DNA from: an uncultured Clostridia bacterium
Lineage (GTDB): Bacteria > Bacillota > Clostridia > TANB77 > CAG-508
NCBI GenBank assembly: GCA_934167755.1
Contig: CAKPLT010000001.1
Coordinates: 1-64,000 of the forward strand
DNA: 64,000 nt
Direction of reading: 5' to 3'
Part shown: one piece after another, positions 50,440-59,696 of the stretch
Position numbering within the stretch: position 1 is the first letter of the stretch
Layout: each line of letters starts with the position of its first letter
Translations under genes and position numbers: made by a program
Notes under the pieces: generated by a model
What the model was told of the DNA's origin: nothing
The model's database searches: none
What the model saw: the letters and a program-made list of their open reading frames with translations, nothing else

Positions 50440-50671
50440 ATTTCTCCTTTATATATATTATTAAATATTAATTAAATATTATTAGTAGTAATAGTATTAG
50501 GTGCTGTGGATAATGTGGAAAACTATGTGGAAACATTTTATCCCTAAGAAAATTTGATGTGTATAACTTAGTGGATAACTTCCCAATTTGTCCACATGAA
50601 AAATTTTAAAATGTGGATAATGAGGTTATAAACAGTTTATCAACACAGTTTCAACAGTTGGGTGTGGATAT
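50440..50671. other. oriC: oriC, unwinding half (dnaA-dnaN intergenic)
   Basis: Read on the minus strand, TTTTCCACA (50514-50522) and TTATCCACA (50505-50513) are followed by GCAC(C), then triplets CTA ATA CTA TTA CTA CTA (50500-50483), then AT-only sequence to about 50445. This is the DnaA-box/GC spacer/DnaA-trio/AT-rich order of the basal unwinding system described for Bacillus subtilis. Further boxes are TGTGGATAA at 50612-50620 and near matches at 50558, 50570, 50588, 50637 and 50663. DnaA-ATP filaments would melt the AT-rich part. Confidence 0.88.
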
Positions 50672-50770
50672 CTAAGCTATGTCTTCCGTAAGTAAAGATA
50701 ACTTTTTTGTAACCGAACAACTGTCTATGAGAACAAATTTTTTTTTACAGCAACTAAACTATTTATTTTA

Positions 50771-52126
50771 CTATTGTTCACCATTTATAATTATGTTTTT
50801 CACACTTTCCACAATTAATTTTGTGTTATTTTTATCTTTAACTTCTTTTTCTATTTTCTTACATGCATGCATTACAGTTGAATGATCTCTATTGCCAAAA
50901 TCTTCTCCAATCTTAGGATAAGACATATTAGCAACTTCTCTGCAAAGATACATAGCAATTTGTCTTGGAAAAGCAATTTCATTTGAACGCTTATTACTTG
51001 ATAAATCATCTTTATTAATATTAAAATATTTTGCTACAGTTTCTTTTACAAAATCTGCTGAAAGTACTTTTTCACTAGCAGCTTTAAATTCATTTATTGT
51101 ATTTTCTGCTAATTCTATAGTTATTGGTGTATGTGTAAGTGAAGCTGTTGCAATTATTTTATTAAATACACCTTCTAATTCTCTAATATTTGAATCAATT
51201 TTATTAGCGATATTTGCTAAAATATTGTCATCAACTAGAATTTTTTCTTCTTGAGCTTTTTTTCTTAATATTGCTAAACGAGTTTCATAGTCAGGACATG
51301 AAATATCAGCTAATAATCCCCATTCAAATCTTGATTTTAACCTATCCTCAAGAAATTGAATTTCTCTTGGTGGTTTATCACTAGAAATTATAATCTGTTT
51401 TTTATCTTCATATAAAGCATTGAATGTGTGGAAAAATTCTTCTTGAACACGTTCTTTACCTGCAATGAATTGAATATCGTCAATTAATAGAACATCTATA
51501 GTTCTATATTTGTTTCTAAATACTTCATTTTTATTATCTTTTATTGCATTTATTAATTGGTTTGTAAATTTTTCTGAAGTTACATATAGAATTTTTGCAG
51601 ACCTATTGTTTTGTAAAATTCTATTTCCGATTGCTTGCATCAAGTGAGTTTTTCCTAATCCAACACCACCATATAAAAATAATGGATTATAAGATTCACC
51701 TGGTTTATCTCCTACTGCAATAGCTGCTGCATGTGCAAAACGGTTATTATTTCCAACAACAAATGTTTCAAATGTGTATTTTGGATTAAGAGTTCTATTT
51801 GAAATTTCAATTTCTGGGTCTTGATTATCTTGATTATTAGAAGCTATTATTCCTCCACTTTCTACATTCTTTCCGTCTTCCACTGCAAAAACAGAAATTG
51901 TCCAATCTCTATTTGTAATAAATTTGAAAGTATTAAGAACTAAATCCGCATAGCGAGTTTCTAACATTTCTTTCGCATAAGGCGAACTTGCTTTTAAAAC
52001 GATTTTTGAATCAGTCATTTCAGTGATTACCATAGGACTAAACCAAGTTTCATAAGCAATTTGAGTTACTTCTTCTTTTAATAATTCTTTTGCTTGATTT
52101 AATAGTTCGTCTTTTTCAATTTGCAT
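50771..52126 (-). CDS. dnaA: Chromosomal replication initiator DnaA
   Basis: 451 aa from the ATG at 52126 (MQIEKDELL), chosen by an AAAGGATG site and family length; a 40-residue in-frame extension runs into DnaA boxes and is rejected. Domain I covers about 1-85 and a short linker follows. The AAA+ domain has Walker A GGVGLGKTH (about 155-163) and Walker B LLIDDIQF. The DNA-binding domain has the NRDHSTVMHACKKI signature. DnaA binds the boxes on both sides of its own gene, which implies autoregulation. Confidence 0.97.
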   Translation of the reverse strand: MQIEKDELLNQAKELLKEEVTQIAYETWFSPMVITEMTDSKIVLKASSPYAKEMLETRYADLVLNTFKFITNRDWTISVFAVEDGKNVESGGIIASNNQDNQDPEIEISNRTLNPKYTFETFVVGNNNRFAHAAAIAVGDKPGESYNPLFLYGGVGLGKTHLMQAIGNRILQNNRSAKILYVTSEKFTNQLINAIKDNKNEVFRNKYRTIDVLLIDDIQFIAGKERVQEEFFHTFNALYEDKKQIIISSDKPPREIQFLEDRLKSRFEWGLLADISCPDYETRLAILRKKAQEEKILVDDNILANIANKIDSNIRELEGVFNKIIATASLTHTPITIELAENTINEFKAASEKVLSADFVKETVAKYFNINKDDLSSNKRSNEIAFPRQIAMYLCREVANMSYPKIGEDFGNRDHSTVMHACKKIEKEVKDKNNTKLIVESVKNIIINGEQ

Positions 52127-52157
52127 ATTATAACATCCTTTCAAATAAAATAAAAAG

Positions 52158-52368
52158 TTATCCACAAAGTTTTCCACAGGTGTGGATAACTTTGTAATAA
52201 TTATGTAATAAATAAAGGATTTTTTACGAACAAGTTTTTTTGACAATATTTATTATAAATCCCCTATCATTCTTTTTTAGTATAATATCAAAATATGACA
52301 ATATAAGTCAAGAGATTTGTGGATAAATTTATAAAAACTGTGGATAATAGCAAAAAAACTGTGGAAAA
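52158..52368. other. oriC: oriC, DnaA-box cluster upstream of dnaA
   Basis: Perfect boxes TTATCCACA (52158-52166) and TGTGGATAA (52181-52189, 52318-52326, 52339-52347). Near matches are TTTTCCACA (52170-52178) and TGTGGAAAA (52360-52368). The cluster surrounds the dnaA promoter, as in other bipartite Firmicute origins. Confidence 0.88.
52282..52311 (-). promoter_or_regulatory. dnaA promoter
   Basis: Minus-strand TTGACT (52306-52311), 18 nt, TATTAT (52282-52287). It lies between DnaA boxes, so repression by DnaA is expected. Confidence 0.6.
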
Positions 52369-52482
52369 CTATGTATTTATTACAAAAATATTACAAAAAA
52401 GCACAAAAATAAGATATTAAAAAAGAAATTTTATGAATAAAAACTATGAAAGAAAAATAAAAATTTAATTTTTTAAAAAGTA

Positions 52483-52512
52483 TTGACAAATATAGGAATT
52501 GTGATGTATAAT
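52483..52512 (+). promoter_or_regulatory. rpmH promoter
   Basis: TTGACA (52483-52488), 18 nt, TATAAT (52507-52512), with a leader of about 70 nt and AGGAGGTG before the ATG. Confidence 0.8.
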
Positions 52513-52588
52513 CGATATACTTGTTATTTTGTAACAATTTTCCGAAAAGGAATTGACATATAGTTAGAAAATTAGGAGGTGCAATATA

Positions 52589-52723
52589 ATGAAAAGAACA
52601 TTCCAACCAAAAAATAGACAAGAAAAAAGAGAACATGGATTTATGAAAAGAATGTCAACAAGATCAGGAAGAAATGTATTAAAAGCAAGAAGAGCAAAAG
52701 GAAGAAAAAAAATCTGTGCTTAG
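52589..52723 (+). CDS. rpmH: Ribosomal protein bL34
   Basis: 44 aa and strongly basic, with the family pattern MKRTFQPKNRQ, EHGFMKRMSTRSGR and VLKARRAKGRKK. An AGGAGGTG site lies before the ATG. It is a large-subunit protein of the ribosome and heads the conserved block running away from oriC. The final residues KKICA are slightly unusual. The hairpin just after it (52731-52750) probably sets the rpmH:rnpA ratio. Confidence 0.97.
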   Translation: MKRTFQPKNRQEKREHGFMKRMSTRSGRNVLKARRAKGRKKICA

Positions 52724-52730
52724 AAACATA

Positions 52731-52750
52731 CTAAAGGTCTAGGCCTTTAG
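52731..52750 (+). terminator. Weak terminator/attenuator between rpmH and rnpA
   Basis: CTAAAGG and CCTTTAG pair around TCTAGG, followed by TTGTTTTATTATT. Partial read-through into rnpA is expected. Confidence 0.6.
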
Positions 52751-52793
52751 TTGTTTTATTATTCTCAACAATGCTCTTTTCAAGGAGTAAGAA

Positions 52794-53150
52794 ATGAAAA
52801 AAACAGAAATGCTAAAAAAGAATTATGAATTTAAAGCAGTTTTAACAAAAGGAAATTTTTTTATAGAAAAAGAAATTGAAATATTCATATTAAAAAATAA
52901 TAAAAAAAGGAATTTTTTAGGAATTGCAATTGGAACAAAAAATGGAAAAGCTTTCCAGAGAAATAGAGCGAAAAGAATAATAAGAGAAAGCTATGCTAAA
53001 CTAGAAAATAGACTAATTGAAGGATTTAGTATAGTGATATTAATGAATAAAAAATTTTGCATAGATAATATAAAATTTTTAGAAGTATATGAAGAAATGT
53101 TAAATATATTTCAAAAAGCAAAAATTTTGCAAAAAGAAGAAGAAAAATGA
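52794..53150 (+). CDS. rnpA: Ribonuclease P protein component
   Basis: 118 aa, basic, with the RNR signature FQRNRAKRIIRESY (about 61-74) that contacts RNase P RNA. The N-terminus LKKNYEFKAVLTKGN is typical. It helps the RNA subunit mature tRNA 5' ends. A CAAGGAG site precedes the ATG. The TGA stop overlaps the yidD ATG by 4 nt. Confidence 0.95.
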   Translation: MKKTEMLKKNYEFKAVLTKGNFFIEKEIEIFILKNNKKRNFLGIAIGTKNGKAFQRNRAKRIIRESYAKLENRLIEGFSIVILMNKKFCIDNIKFLEVYEEMLNIFQKAKILQKEEEK

Positions 53151-53365
53151 AAAAAATATGTATATATTTAATTGAGTGGTATCAAAAAAATATATCTAAA
53201 TTTTTAGAAAATAAAAATATAAAGTGCAAATATTATCCTACATGTTCAGAATACACAAAACAAGCTATAGAAAAATATGGAGTAATAAAAGGTTGTGTAT
53301 TAGGAAGCATAAGGATTTTAAAGTGTAATCCTTTTTCTAAAGGAGGATATGATCCATTAAAATAG
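53147..53365 (+). CDS. yidD: Membrane protein insertion efficiency factor YidD
   Basis: 72 aa. The conserved YKYYPTCSEYT-like motif (CKYYPTCSEY), the later RILKCNPFSKGGYDP motif and an amphipathic N-terminal helix are all present. YidD acts at the inner face of the membrane with YidC. It overlaps rnpA by 4 nt and is followed by yidC after 14 nt. Confidence 0.95.
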   Translation: MKKICIYLIEWYQKNISKFLENKNIKCKYYPTCSEYTKQAIEKYGVIKGCVLGSIRILKCNPFSKGGYDPLK

Positions 53366-53379
53366 AAAGGGGTAATAAA

Positions 53380-54309
53380 ATGATAGCATTTTTTGCCAAT
53401 ATATTTGGGTATGTATTAAATTTTATATATAATTTTGTAAAAAATTATGGATTAGCAATTATAATATTTTCAATATTAGTAAAATTGTTAATGATTCCAA
53501 TATCTGTAAAACAGCAAAAAACAATGAAAAAATCAGCAAAAATACAAAAAAAGATGAAAGAAATACAATTCAAATATAAAAATAATCCAGAACAATTAAA
53601 TCAAGCAACAATGGAATTATATAAATCTGAAAATATGAGTCCATTTAGTGGATGTTTTAGTGCAATTGTACAAATAATATTATTATTTGCAGTATTTTAT
53701 TTAGTTCGTTCACCATTAACATATATGAAAAAAATAGATGATGATATAGTAAATAAATATGCAAGAATAATTCGTGAAAATGATTTAAGTACTAATAGTG
53801 CATATCCACAAATTGAAATAATTAGAGAAATAGATAATATAAAAAATTTGAAAGACCAAGATAATTCTAATAGCGAAGAACAAAATGTGGATTTATCAGA
53901 AATAGATGATGATGAATTAAATTCTTTATATATAAATATGGATTTTCTCGGATTGAATTTAGCACAAGTACCTACAAGAAGTTCAGATTGGAAATCTTAT
54001 ATAATACCAGTTTTATATGTTATAGTATCAATAATTTCAATGAAAATTACAAATCCAACCAAGAAACAAGAAAAACAGGATAATCCAGAAGAAAATAAAG
54101 ATGAAAAAGCATTAACAAAACCTGAAGATGATTTTGATCCAATGGCGCAAATGAATAAAAATATGAATATGATGTTTCCTATAATGTATGTTGCAGTTGC
54201 ACTTGTAGCACCATTAGGACTAGCACTATATTGGTTAATGAATAGTTTATTGATGATTATAGAAAGATTATTATTAAATAAACTATTAAAGGATGAGGGG
54301 GAAGAATAA
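53380..54309 (+). CDS. yidC: Membrane protein insertase YidC
   Basis: 309 aa. A hydrophobic N-terminus and first helix lead to the conserved IIIFSILVKLLMIPISVKQQ, where the lysine-side Arg is replaced by Lys in this family branch. A cytoplasmic coiled hairpin (MKKSAKIQKKMKEIQFKYKNN) and GCFSAIVQIILLFAVFYLV follow, then two C-terminal helices (ALVAPLGLALYWLMNSLLMI). An extra acidic loop of about 60 residues (about 130-190) lies outside. It inserts membrane proteins alone or with SecYEG. AAAGGGG precedes the ATG. Confidence 0.93.
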   Translation: MIAFFANIFGYVLNFIYNFVKNYGLAIIIFSILVKLLMIPISVKQQKTMKKSAKIQKKMKEIQFKYKNNPEQLNQATMELYKSENMSPFSGCFSAIVQIILLFAVFYLVRSPLTYMKKIDDDIVNKYARIIRENDLSTNSAYPQIEIIREIDNIKNLKDQDNSNSEEQNVDLSEIDDDELNSLYINMDFLGLNLAQVPTRSSDWKSYIIPVLYVIVSIISMKITNPTKKQEKQDNPEENKDEKALTKPEDDFDPMAQMNKNMNMMFPIMYVAVALVAPLGLALYWLMNSLLMIIERLLLNKLLKDEGEE

Positions 54310-54310
54310 A

Positions 54311-54985
54311 ATGTCAAAAAGCATAATTTCAGAAGGAAAAACAACATCAGAAGCTATAGAAAAAGGTCTAAAAGAAATTGGATTGCCAAAAGAATTAGTA
54401 GATATAAAAATTATAGAAGAGAATAAAAAAAGTTTTTTTGACATATTAGCTCCAAAAGTTATAAAAGTAGAGTTAAAAGAAAAAGAAGCTAAGAAGCCTG
54501 AAGAATTTGAAATAGAAACAACAGACGAAGAACTTAGAATAGCTAAAATTAAAATAGAAAAATTTTTAAAAGAATTTGTAGAAAAATTAAATAATGGAGC
54601 AAATTATAATATTGAGATTAAAGATAAATGCTTATATATATCAATAAAAGGTGAAAATGTTGGAAACCTTATAGGATATAGAGGTGATGCATTATATGCA
54701 TTAGAAAATATTTTAAAAGCAATAGCTAATCAAAATACAGAGAATAGAGTTATTGTAAGACTAGATATTGAAGGATATAAAGAAAAAAGAATAAAAACAT
54801 TACAAGAGTTTGCCGAAAAAAAGGCAAAAATTGTTGAAAAAACTGGAAAAATAATTACATTAGAACCAATGAAACCATATGAAAGAAAAATAATTCATAG
54901 TTTTCTACAAGATAATCCAAATGTAGAAACTAGAAGTATAGGGCAAGAGCCAAAAAGAAGAATTGTAATTTCAAAAAAACAATAA
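54311..54985 (+). CDS. jag: RNA-binding protein KhpB (Jag/EloR)
   Basis: 224 aa from the ATG at 54311, with GAGGGGGA upstream inside yidC; an in-frame ATG 18 nt earlier lacks a site. Jag-N domain (about 1-50, EGKTTSEAIEKGLKEIGLP), KH domain with GNLIGYRGDALYALE (about 115-130), and R3H domain with PYERKIIHSFLQDNPNVETRS (about 190-210). KhpB binds RNA with KhpA and affects cell elongation and wall synthesis in Firmicutes. The position after yidC is conserved. Confidence 0.93.
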   Translation: MSKSIISEGKTTSEAIEKGLKEIGLPKELVDIKIIEENKKSFFDILAPKVIKVELKEKEAKKPEEFEIETTDEELRIAKIKIEKFLKEFVEKLNNGANYNIEIKDKCLYISIKGENVGNLIGYRGDALYALENILKAIANQNTENRVIVRLDIEGYKEKRIKTLQEFAEKKAKIVEKTGKIITLEPMKPYERKIIHSFLQDNPNVETRSIGQEPKRRIVISKKQ

Positions 54986-54993
54986 AAAATCAG

Positions 54994-55063
54994 AAGTCAA
55001 AGTTCAGATTTTAATCATGCATAAGAAAAGTGCAAAAGATTAATTTAACTTTGACTTTTATTT
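54994..55063 (+). terminator. Hairpin between jag and mnmE
   Basis: AAGTCAAAGTT (54994-55004) pairs with AACTTTGACTT (55047-55057), followed by TTATTTTG. Long loop; terminator or attenuator. Confidence 0.6.
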
Positions 55064-55096
55064 TGTATATTAAATAATGAAATGGAGGAATTAATA

Positions 55097-56467
55097 ATGA
55101 GTACAATTGCATCAATCTCTACAGCTCCAGGTATTGGAGGAATAGGGATAATAAGAATGACTGGTGAAAAAACATTTGAAGTATTAGGAAAAATTTTCCA
55201 AGCAAAAAAAGCTCAAAAAATAGAAGACATAAAGGGATATACAATGAAATATGGACATATTTATGATAAGAATGAAGTTGTAGACGAAGTACTAGTATCA
55301 TATTTTAAAGCACCAAGAAGTTATACAGCAGAAAATATGTGTGAAATTAATTCTCATGGAGGAAATGTAATAGTAAAAAAAATACTTGAACTTTGTTTAG
55401 AAAATGGTGCAGAATTAGCTGAACCAGGAGAATTTACTAAAAGAGCGTTTTTAAATGGAAGAATTGATTTAGCACAAGCAGAATCAGTTATTGATGTTAT
55501 TAATGCTAAATCAGATAAAGAAGCAAAAAGTGGTATAAAACAACTTGAAGGATTTTTATCGAATGAAATAAAAAATATAAAAAAAGAAATATTAGATGTA
55601 CTAGTAAATATAGAAGTAACGATAGATTATCCAGAATATGATACACCAGAAGTTCAAGAAAATGAAATGAGAAAAATGCTTACAAGCGTAGAAAAAAAAT
55701 TATATAAATTAGAGAAATCTTTTGATAATGGTAAAATATTAAAAGATGGAATAAAAACAGCTATAATTGGAAAACCAAATGCAGGAAAATCCTCTCTTTT
55801 AAATGCAATTTTAAAGGAAGATAGGGCTATTGTAACAGATATAGCTGGTACAACAAGAGATACAATAGAAGAATTTGTGACAATTAAAGGAATACCATTA
55901 AAACTGGTTGATACTGCAGGAATAAGAACTGCATCTGATGAAGTTGAAAAAATTGGAATTGAAAAATCGATAAAACAAGCAGAAGAATCTGATTTAATTA
56001 TTGCTATTTTTGATAGTTCAAAAGAATTGACGCAAGAAGATTTAAAAATTTTAAATTTAATAAAAAATAAAAAATCCATAATTTTATTAAATAAAGTAGA
56101 TTTAAAATCTGTTTTGACAGAAAAAGATGAAAAAATAAAATCAGTATCAAAGAATATTATAAAAATATCAGCATTAAATAATACAGGAATAGATTTATTG
56201 TATGAAAAAATTTCAGAAATGTTTAATTTAAATGAAATTAATCTAGATAATAATTTATTAATTACTAATGTCAGACATAAAAATATAATAACAAAGGCTT
56301 TAGAAAATGTAAGAAAAGCCATAGAAGCATTAAATATGAATATGCCGATTGATATTATTACTATTTATATAAAAGAGATTTTAGAGGATTTAGGAGAGAT
56401 TACAGGAGAAGTTGTAACAGATGATATTATTAATGAAATTTTTTCTAAATTTTGTTTAGGAAAATAG
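55097..56467 (+). CDS. mnmE: tRNA modification GTPase MnmE
   Basis: 456 aa from the ATG at 55097, because GGAGG sits eight bases upstream. The N-terminal tetrahydrofolate-binding domain has SISTAPGIGGIGIIR. The G domain has GKPNAGKSSLLNA (about 223-235), the TTRDT switch, DTAGIR, and NKVD. The C-terminal FCLGK carries the family cysteine. With MnmG it forms cmnm5U at the wobble position of certain tRNAs. mnmG follows 474 nt later. Confidence 0.96.
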   Translation: MSTIASISTAPGIGGIGIIRMTGEKTFEVLGKIFQAKKAQKIEDIKGYTMKYGHIYDKNEVVDEVLVSYFKAPRSYTAENMCEINSHGGNVIVKKILELCLENGAELAEPGEFTKRAFLNGRIDLAQAESVIDVINAKSDKEAKSGIKQLEGFLSNEIKNIKKEILDVLVNIEVTIDYPEYDTPEVQENEMRKMLTSVEKKLYKLEKSFDNGKILKDGIKTAIIGKPNAGKSSLLNAILKEDRAIVTDIAGTTRDTIEEFVTIKGIPLKLVDTAGIRTASDEVEKIGIEKSIKQAEESDLIIAIFDSSKELTQEDLKILNLIKNKKSIILLNKVDLKSVLTEKDEKIKSVSKNIIKISALNNTGIDLLYEKISEMFNLNEINLDNNLLITNVRHKNIITKALENVRKAIEALNMNMPIDIITIYIKEILEDLGEITGEVVTDDIINEIFSKFCLGK

Positions 56468-56941
56468 TATTATTTAATTAATATTAAAAAATATTTAAAA
56501 ATTCTTAAAATCAAAAATAAAGCATTTTAAAATAAAAAACATATAATTTGATGTGAAAGTATAAAAATTTAAATATAACGAATTTGAGAGTAAATAAAAT
56601 TAAATATACAAATAATAATAAAAAAATAATAATAAAAAAATAAATAAAAAAAATAAATAAAAAAAATAAATAAAAAAAATAAATAAAAAAATAAATAAAA
56701 AAAATAAATAAAAAAAATAAATAAAAAAATAAATAAAAAAAATAAATAAAAAAATAAATAAAAAAATAAATAAAAAAATAAATAAAAAATCAAATAAAAT
56801 AGAATAAAATAGAATAAAAAAGTAAAAAAAAGAATAAAATAGCAAAAAATATATAAACAACCGTAAATCGTAGTATACGAATTTATATGATTTTATATGA
56901 ATTAATTTGAAGAAAAATAATAAAAAAGGAAGGATTAAAAA
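56468..56941. repeat. AT-rich spacer with A/T-only minisatellite between mnmE and mnmG
   Basis: Positions 56610-56790 contain no G or C. They consist of TAAATAAAAAAA-like units repeated about a dozen times, with unit lengths of 11 to 13. The rest is AT-rich with AGAATAAAAT units (56791-56835). No ORF or hairpin terminator was found. An AAAGGAAGG ribosome site precedes mnmG. Confidence 0.85.
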
Positions 56942-58828
56942 ATGAGTACATATTATGCAGGAGAATATGATGTAATAGTAATTGGAGCTGGACATGCAGG
57001 ATGTGAAGCTGGGTTAGCTGCAGCACGACTTGGAATGAAAACTGCAATATTTTCAATAAGTTTAGAAGCAGTAGCAAATATGCCATGTAACCCACATATA
57101 GGAGGAAGTTCAAAAGGTCATTTAGTAAGGGAGATAGATGCTCTTGGCGGAGAAATGGCAAAAAATATAGATAAAACAATGATACAAATAAAAATGTTAA
57201 ATACTTCAAAAGGACCAGCAGTACATTCATTAAGAGCACAAGCAGACAGAAAAAGATATCAAATGGAGATGAAGCACACATTAGAAAAACAAGAAAATCT
57301 AGATTTAAAACAAGCAGAAATAGTTGACATAAAGTTAGAAAATAATAAAGTGAAATCAGTAGTAACAGATGTTGGAGCAATATATAATGTAAAGTCAATA
57401 ATTGTTGCAACAGGAACATATTTAAAAGGCAAAGTTTTTATAGGTGATTACTCAAAAGAAAGTGGACCAGATGGAGTGTTTCCAGCCAATAAGCTATCAC
57501 AATCTTTAAATAAAATAGGAGTAAATTTAATAAGATTTAAAACTGGAACACCTGCTAGAATAAATAAAAAAAGCATAGATTTTTCAAAAATGGAAATACA
57601 AACGGGAGATTCAGATATAATTCCATTTTCATTTGAAGACAAAATGAAAAATTTTGACCAAGTAAATTGTTGGTTAACTTATACAAATGAAGAAACGCAT
57701 AGAATAATTAGTGAAAATCTACATAGATCACCTTTATATGGTGGAGAAATAAAGGGGACTGGACCAAGATATTGTCCATCAATAGAAGATAAAGTTGTAA
57801 GATTTGCGGATAAAGAAAGACATCAAGTTTTTGTAGAGCCAATTGGAATAGATACTGACGAAATGTATATTCAAGGAATGAGTTCATCATTACCAGAAGA
57901 TGTGCAAATAGCTATGTATAGAACCATTCAAGGTTTAGAGCACTGTGAATTTACCCGCCCAGCATATGCAATAGAATATGATTGTATAGACCCATCTGAA
58001 TTAAAATTATCATTAGAATATAAAAAAATAGAAGGATTATTTTTTGCTGGTCAAACAAATGGAACATCAGGATATGAAGAAGCTGCTTGTCAAGGATTAA
58101 TTGCTGGAATAAATGCAACACAAAAAATAAAAGGAAAAGAACCACTAATTTTAGATAGAACAGAAGCATATATAGGTGTTTTAATTGATGACATTGTAAC
58201 AAAAGGTACAAATGAACCATATAGAATGATGACATCAAGAGCTGAATATAGACTACTTTTAAGACAAGATAATGCAGATTTAAGACTTACTGAAAAAGGA
58301 CATGAAATCGGTTTAATTTCGAATGAAAGATATCAAAAATTTATAGAGAAAAAACAAAAAATCAATGAAGAAAAGAAAAGGCTAGAAGAAACAATTGTAA
58401 AACCAACGCAAGAGGTAAATGATTACTTAAAAAGTCAAGGAACATCAAAACTTACAACAGGCTCAACACTTGCGGAACTATTAAAAAGAACAGAAATTAC
58501 ATATGATTCACTTGAAATAATAGATAAAGAAAGACCAGAATTAGGAGAACAAGTAAAAGAAGAAGTGGAAATACAAGTAAAATATGATGGCTATATAAAA
58601 ATGCAAGAATCACAAGTTGAAAAATTCAAAAAGATGGAAAGAAAGCTACTACCAGAAGATATTGATTACAATACAGTTAAAGGAATTAGTTTAGAAGCAA
58701 GACAAAAGCTTAATAAACATAAGCCGCATTCAATAGGACAAGCATCAAGAATTTCTGGTGTATCACCAGCAGATGTCTCTGTATTATTGGTATTTTTAAA
58801 GAATTTTACCAGTAGGGACACTCATTAA
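56942..58828 (+). CDS. mnmG: tRNA uridine-5-carboxymethylaminomethyl synthase subunit MnmG
   Basis: 628 aa. The FAD-binding motif is VIGAGHAGCEAGLAAARLG (about 12-30), followed by NPHIGGSSKGHLVREIDALGG, GTYLKGKV, the AGQTNGTSGYEEAACQG segment, and the C-terminal helical domain with ISGVSPADVSVLLV. It works with MnmE on wobble uridines. The last residues, FTSRDTH, are unlike other MnmG ends and are encoded by a palindromic repeat that also holds the stop codon, so the normal tail appears to have been replaced. Confidence 0.96.
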   Translation: MSTYYAGEYDVIVIGAGHAGCEAGLAAARLGMKTAIFSISLEAVANMPCNPHIGGSSKGHLVREIDALGGEMAKNIDKTMIQIKMLNTSKGPAVHSLRAQADRKRYQMEMKHTLEKQENLDLKQAEIVDIKLENNKVKSVVTDVGAIYNVKSIIVATGTYLKGKVFIGDYSKESGPDGVFPANKLSQSLNKIGVNLIRFKTGTPARINKKSIDFSKMEIQTGDSDIIPFSFEDKMKNFDQVNCWLTYTNEETHRIISENLHRSPLYGGEIKGTGPRYCPSIEDKVVRFADKERHQVFVEPIGIDTDEMYIQGMSSSLPEDVQIAMYRTIQGLEHCEFTRPAYAIEYDCIDPSELKLSLEYKKIEGLFFAGQTNGTSGYEEAACQGLIAGINATQKIKGKEPLILDRTEAYIGVLIDDIVTKGTNEPYRMMTSRAEYRLLLRQDNADLRLTEKGHEIGLISNERYQKFIEKKQKINEEKKRLEETIVKPTQEVNDYLKSQGTSKLTTGSTLAELLKRTEITYDSLEIIDKERPELGEQVKEEVEIQVKYDGYIKMQESQVEKFKKMERKLLPEDIDYNTVKGISLEARQKLNKHKPHSIGQASRISGVSPADVSVLLVFLKNFTSRDTH

Positions 58829-58862
58829 TGGTAAAAATTTTTACCAGTGGGGACACCCATTG
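58804..58862. repeat. ACCAGTxGGGACAC repeat, copy before rsmG
   Basis: Two tandem units of about 31 nt. The first forms TTTTACCA/TGGTAAAA followed by ATTTTT, which can act as a terminator. The unit runs over the mnmG stop. An inverted copy lies at 59630-59696. Confidence 0.8.
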
Positions 58863-58895
58863 TTATAGTCAAAAATTGAGAAAGAGGTAGATATA

Positions 58896-59618
58896 ATGAG
58901 TAAAGAAGAGTTTTTTAATAAAATGAAAGAATATGAAAAAAAATCGGATTTTCATTTTTCTGTGGAGCAACTTGAACAATTTTTCGTATACATGAATTTA
59001 TTAATTGAATGGAATAAAAGAGTAAATTTAACAGCTATAATTGAGCCTAATGAAATAATTTTAAAACATTTTATAGATTCAATAACAATATTAAAAGATA
59101 TAAATGATAATTCAAAAGTAATTGATGTGGGAACAGGAGCTGGCTTTCCTGGTATTCCACTAAGTATAATGAATCATACTCTAAAAATAACACTTGCAGA
59201 TTCTTTGAATAAGAGATTAATTTTTTTGAAAGAGGTTATAAATGAATTAGATTTAAAAAATGTAGAAATAATTCATGCGAGGGCAGAAGATTTAGGACAG
59301 AGTAAAAAATATAGAGAAAGTTTTGATATTGCAACATCAAGAGCTGTAGCAAATTTGTCAACATTGTCAGAATACTTGATACCTCTTGTTAAGAAAAATG
59401 GTAAGGTAATAAGTATGAAAGCGGGAGAAGCACAAGAAGAGATTGATAATGCAAGAAAAGCAATAAAAATTTTGGGAGGAAAAATTGAAAAAATAGAAGA
59501 ATTTAAATTACCTCAAACAGAAATGGAAAGAACGATAGTATTAATAAGAAAAGAAGAATTAACTCCTAATAAATATCCTAGAAAGGCTGGAGTTCCAAGT
59601 AAAGAACCAATTAAATAA
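58896..59618 (+). CDS. rsmG: 16S rRNA (guanine-N7)-methyltransferase RsmG
   Basis: 240 aa with AAAGAGG before the ATG. The SAM-binding motif I is IDVGTGAGFPGIPLSI (about 70-85), with the NLTAI helix before it and ATSRAVANLSTLSEY later. The C-terminal PRKAGVPSKEPI is typical. It methylates G527 (E. coli numbering) of 16S rRNA. It is flanked on both sides by inverted copies of the ACCAGT repeat. Confidence 0.95.
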   Translation: MSKEEFFNKMKEYEKKSDFHFSVEQLEQFFVYMNLLIEWNKRVNLTAIIEPNEIILKHFIDSITILKDINDNSKVIDVGTGAGFPGIPLSIMNHTLKITLADSLNKRLIFLKEVINELDLKNVEIIHARAEDLGQSKKYRESFDIATSRAVANLSTLSEYLIPLVKKNGKVISMKAGEAQEEIDNARKAIKILGGKIEKIEEFKLPQTEMERTIVLIRKEELTPNKYPRKAGVPSKEPIK

Positions 59619-59629
59619 ATATTGTATAA

Positions 59630-59696
59630 TTTACCAGATGGGTGTCCCTACTGGTAAATTTTTTTACCAAAAATGAGTGCCCACATTGGTAAAAAT
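59630..59696. repeat. ACCAGTxGGGACAC repeat, inverted copy after rsmG
   Basis: TTTACCAG/CTGGTAAA followed by T7 (a good rsmG terminator), then TTTTTACCAA/TTGGTAAAAA. The reverse complement matches 58804-58862 over most of its length. Confidence 0.8.

Noticed and set aside
52127..52246. Longer DnaA starting at 52246
   Set aside because: The extra 40 residues are encoded by DnaA boxes and lack a ribosome site. MQIEKDELL fits the family start.
56569..56995. Minus-strand Phe/Ile/Leu ORFs in the mnmE-mnmG spacer
   Set aside because: They are translations of the A/T-only minisatellite without start signals.
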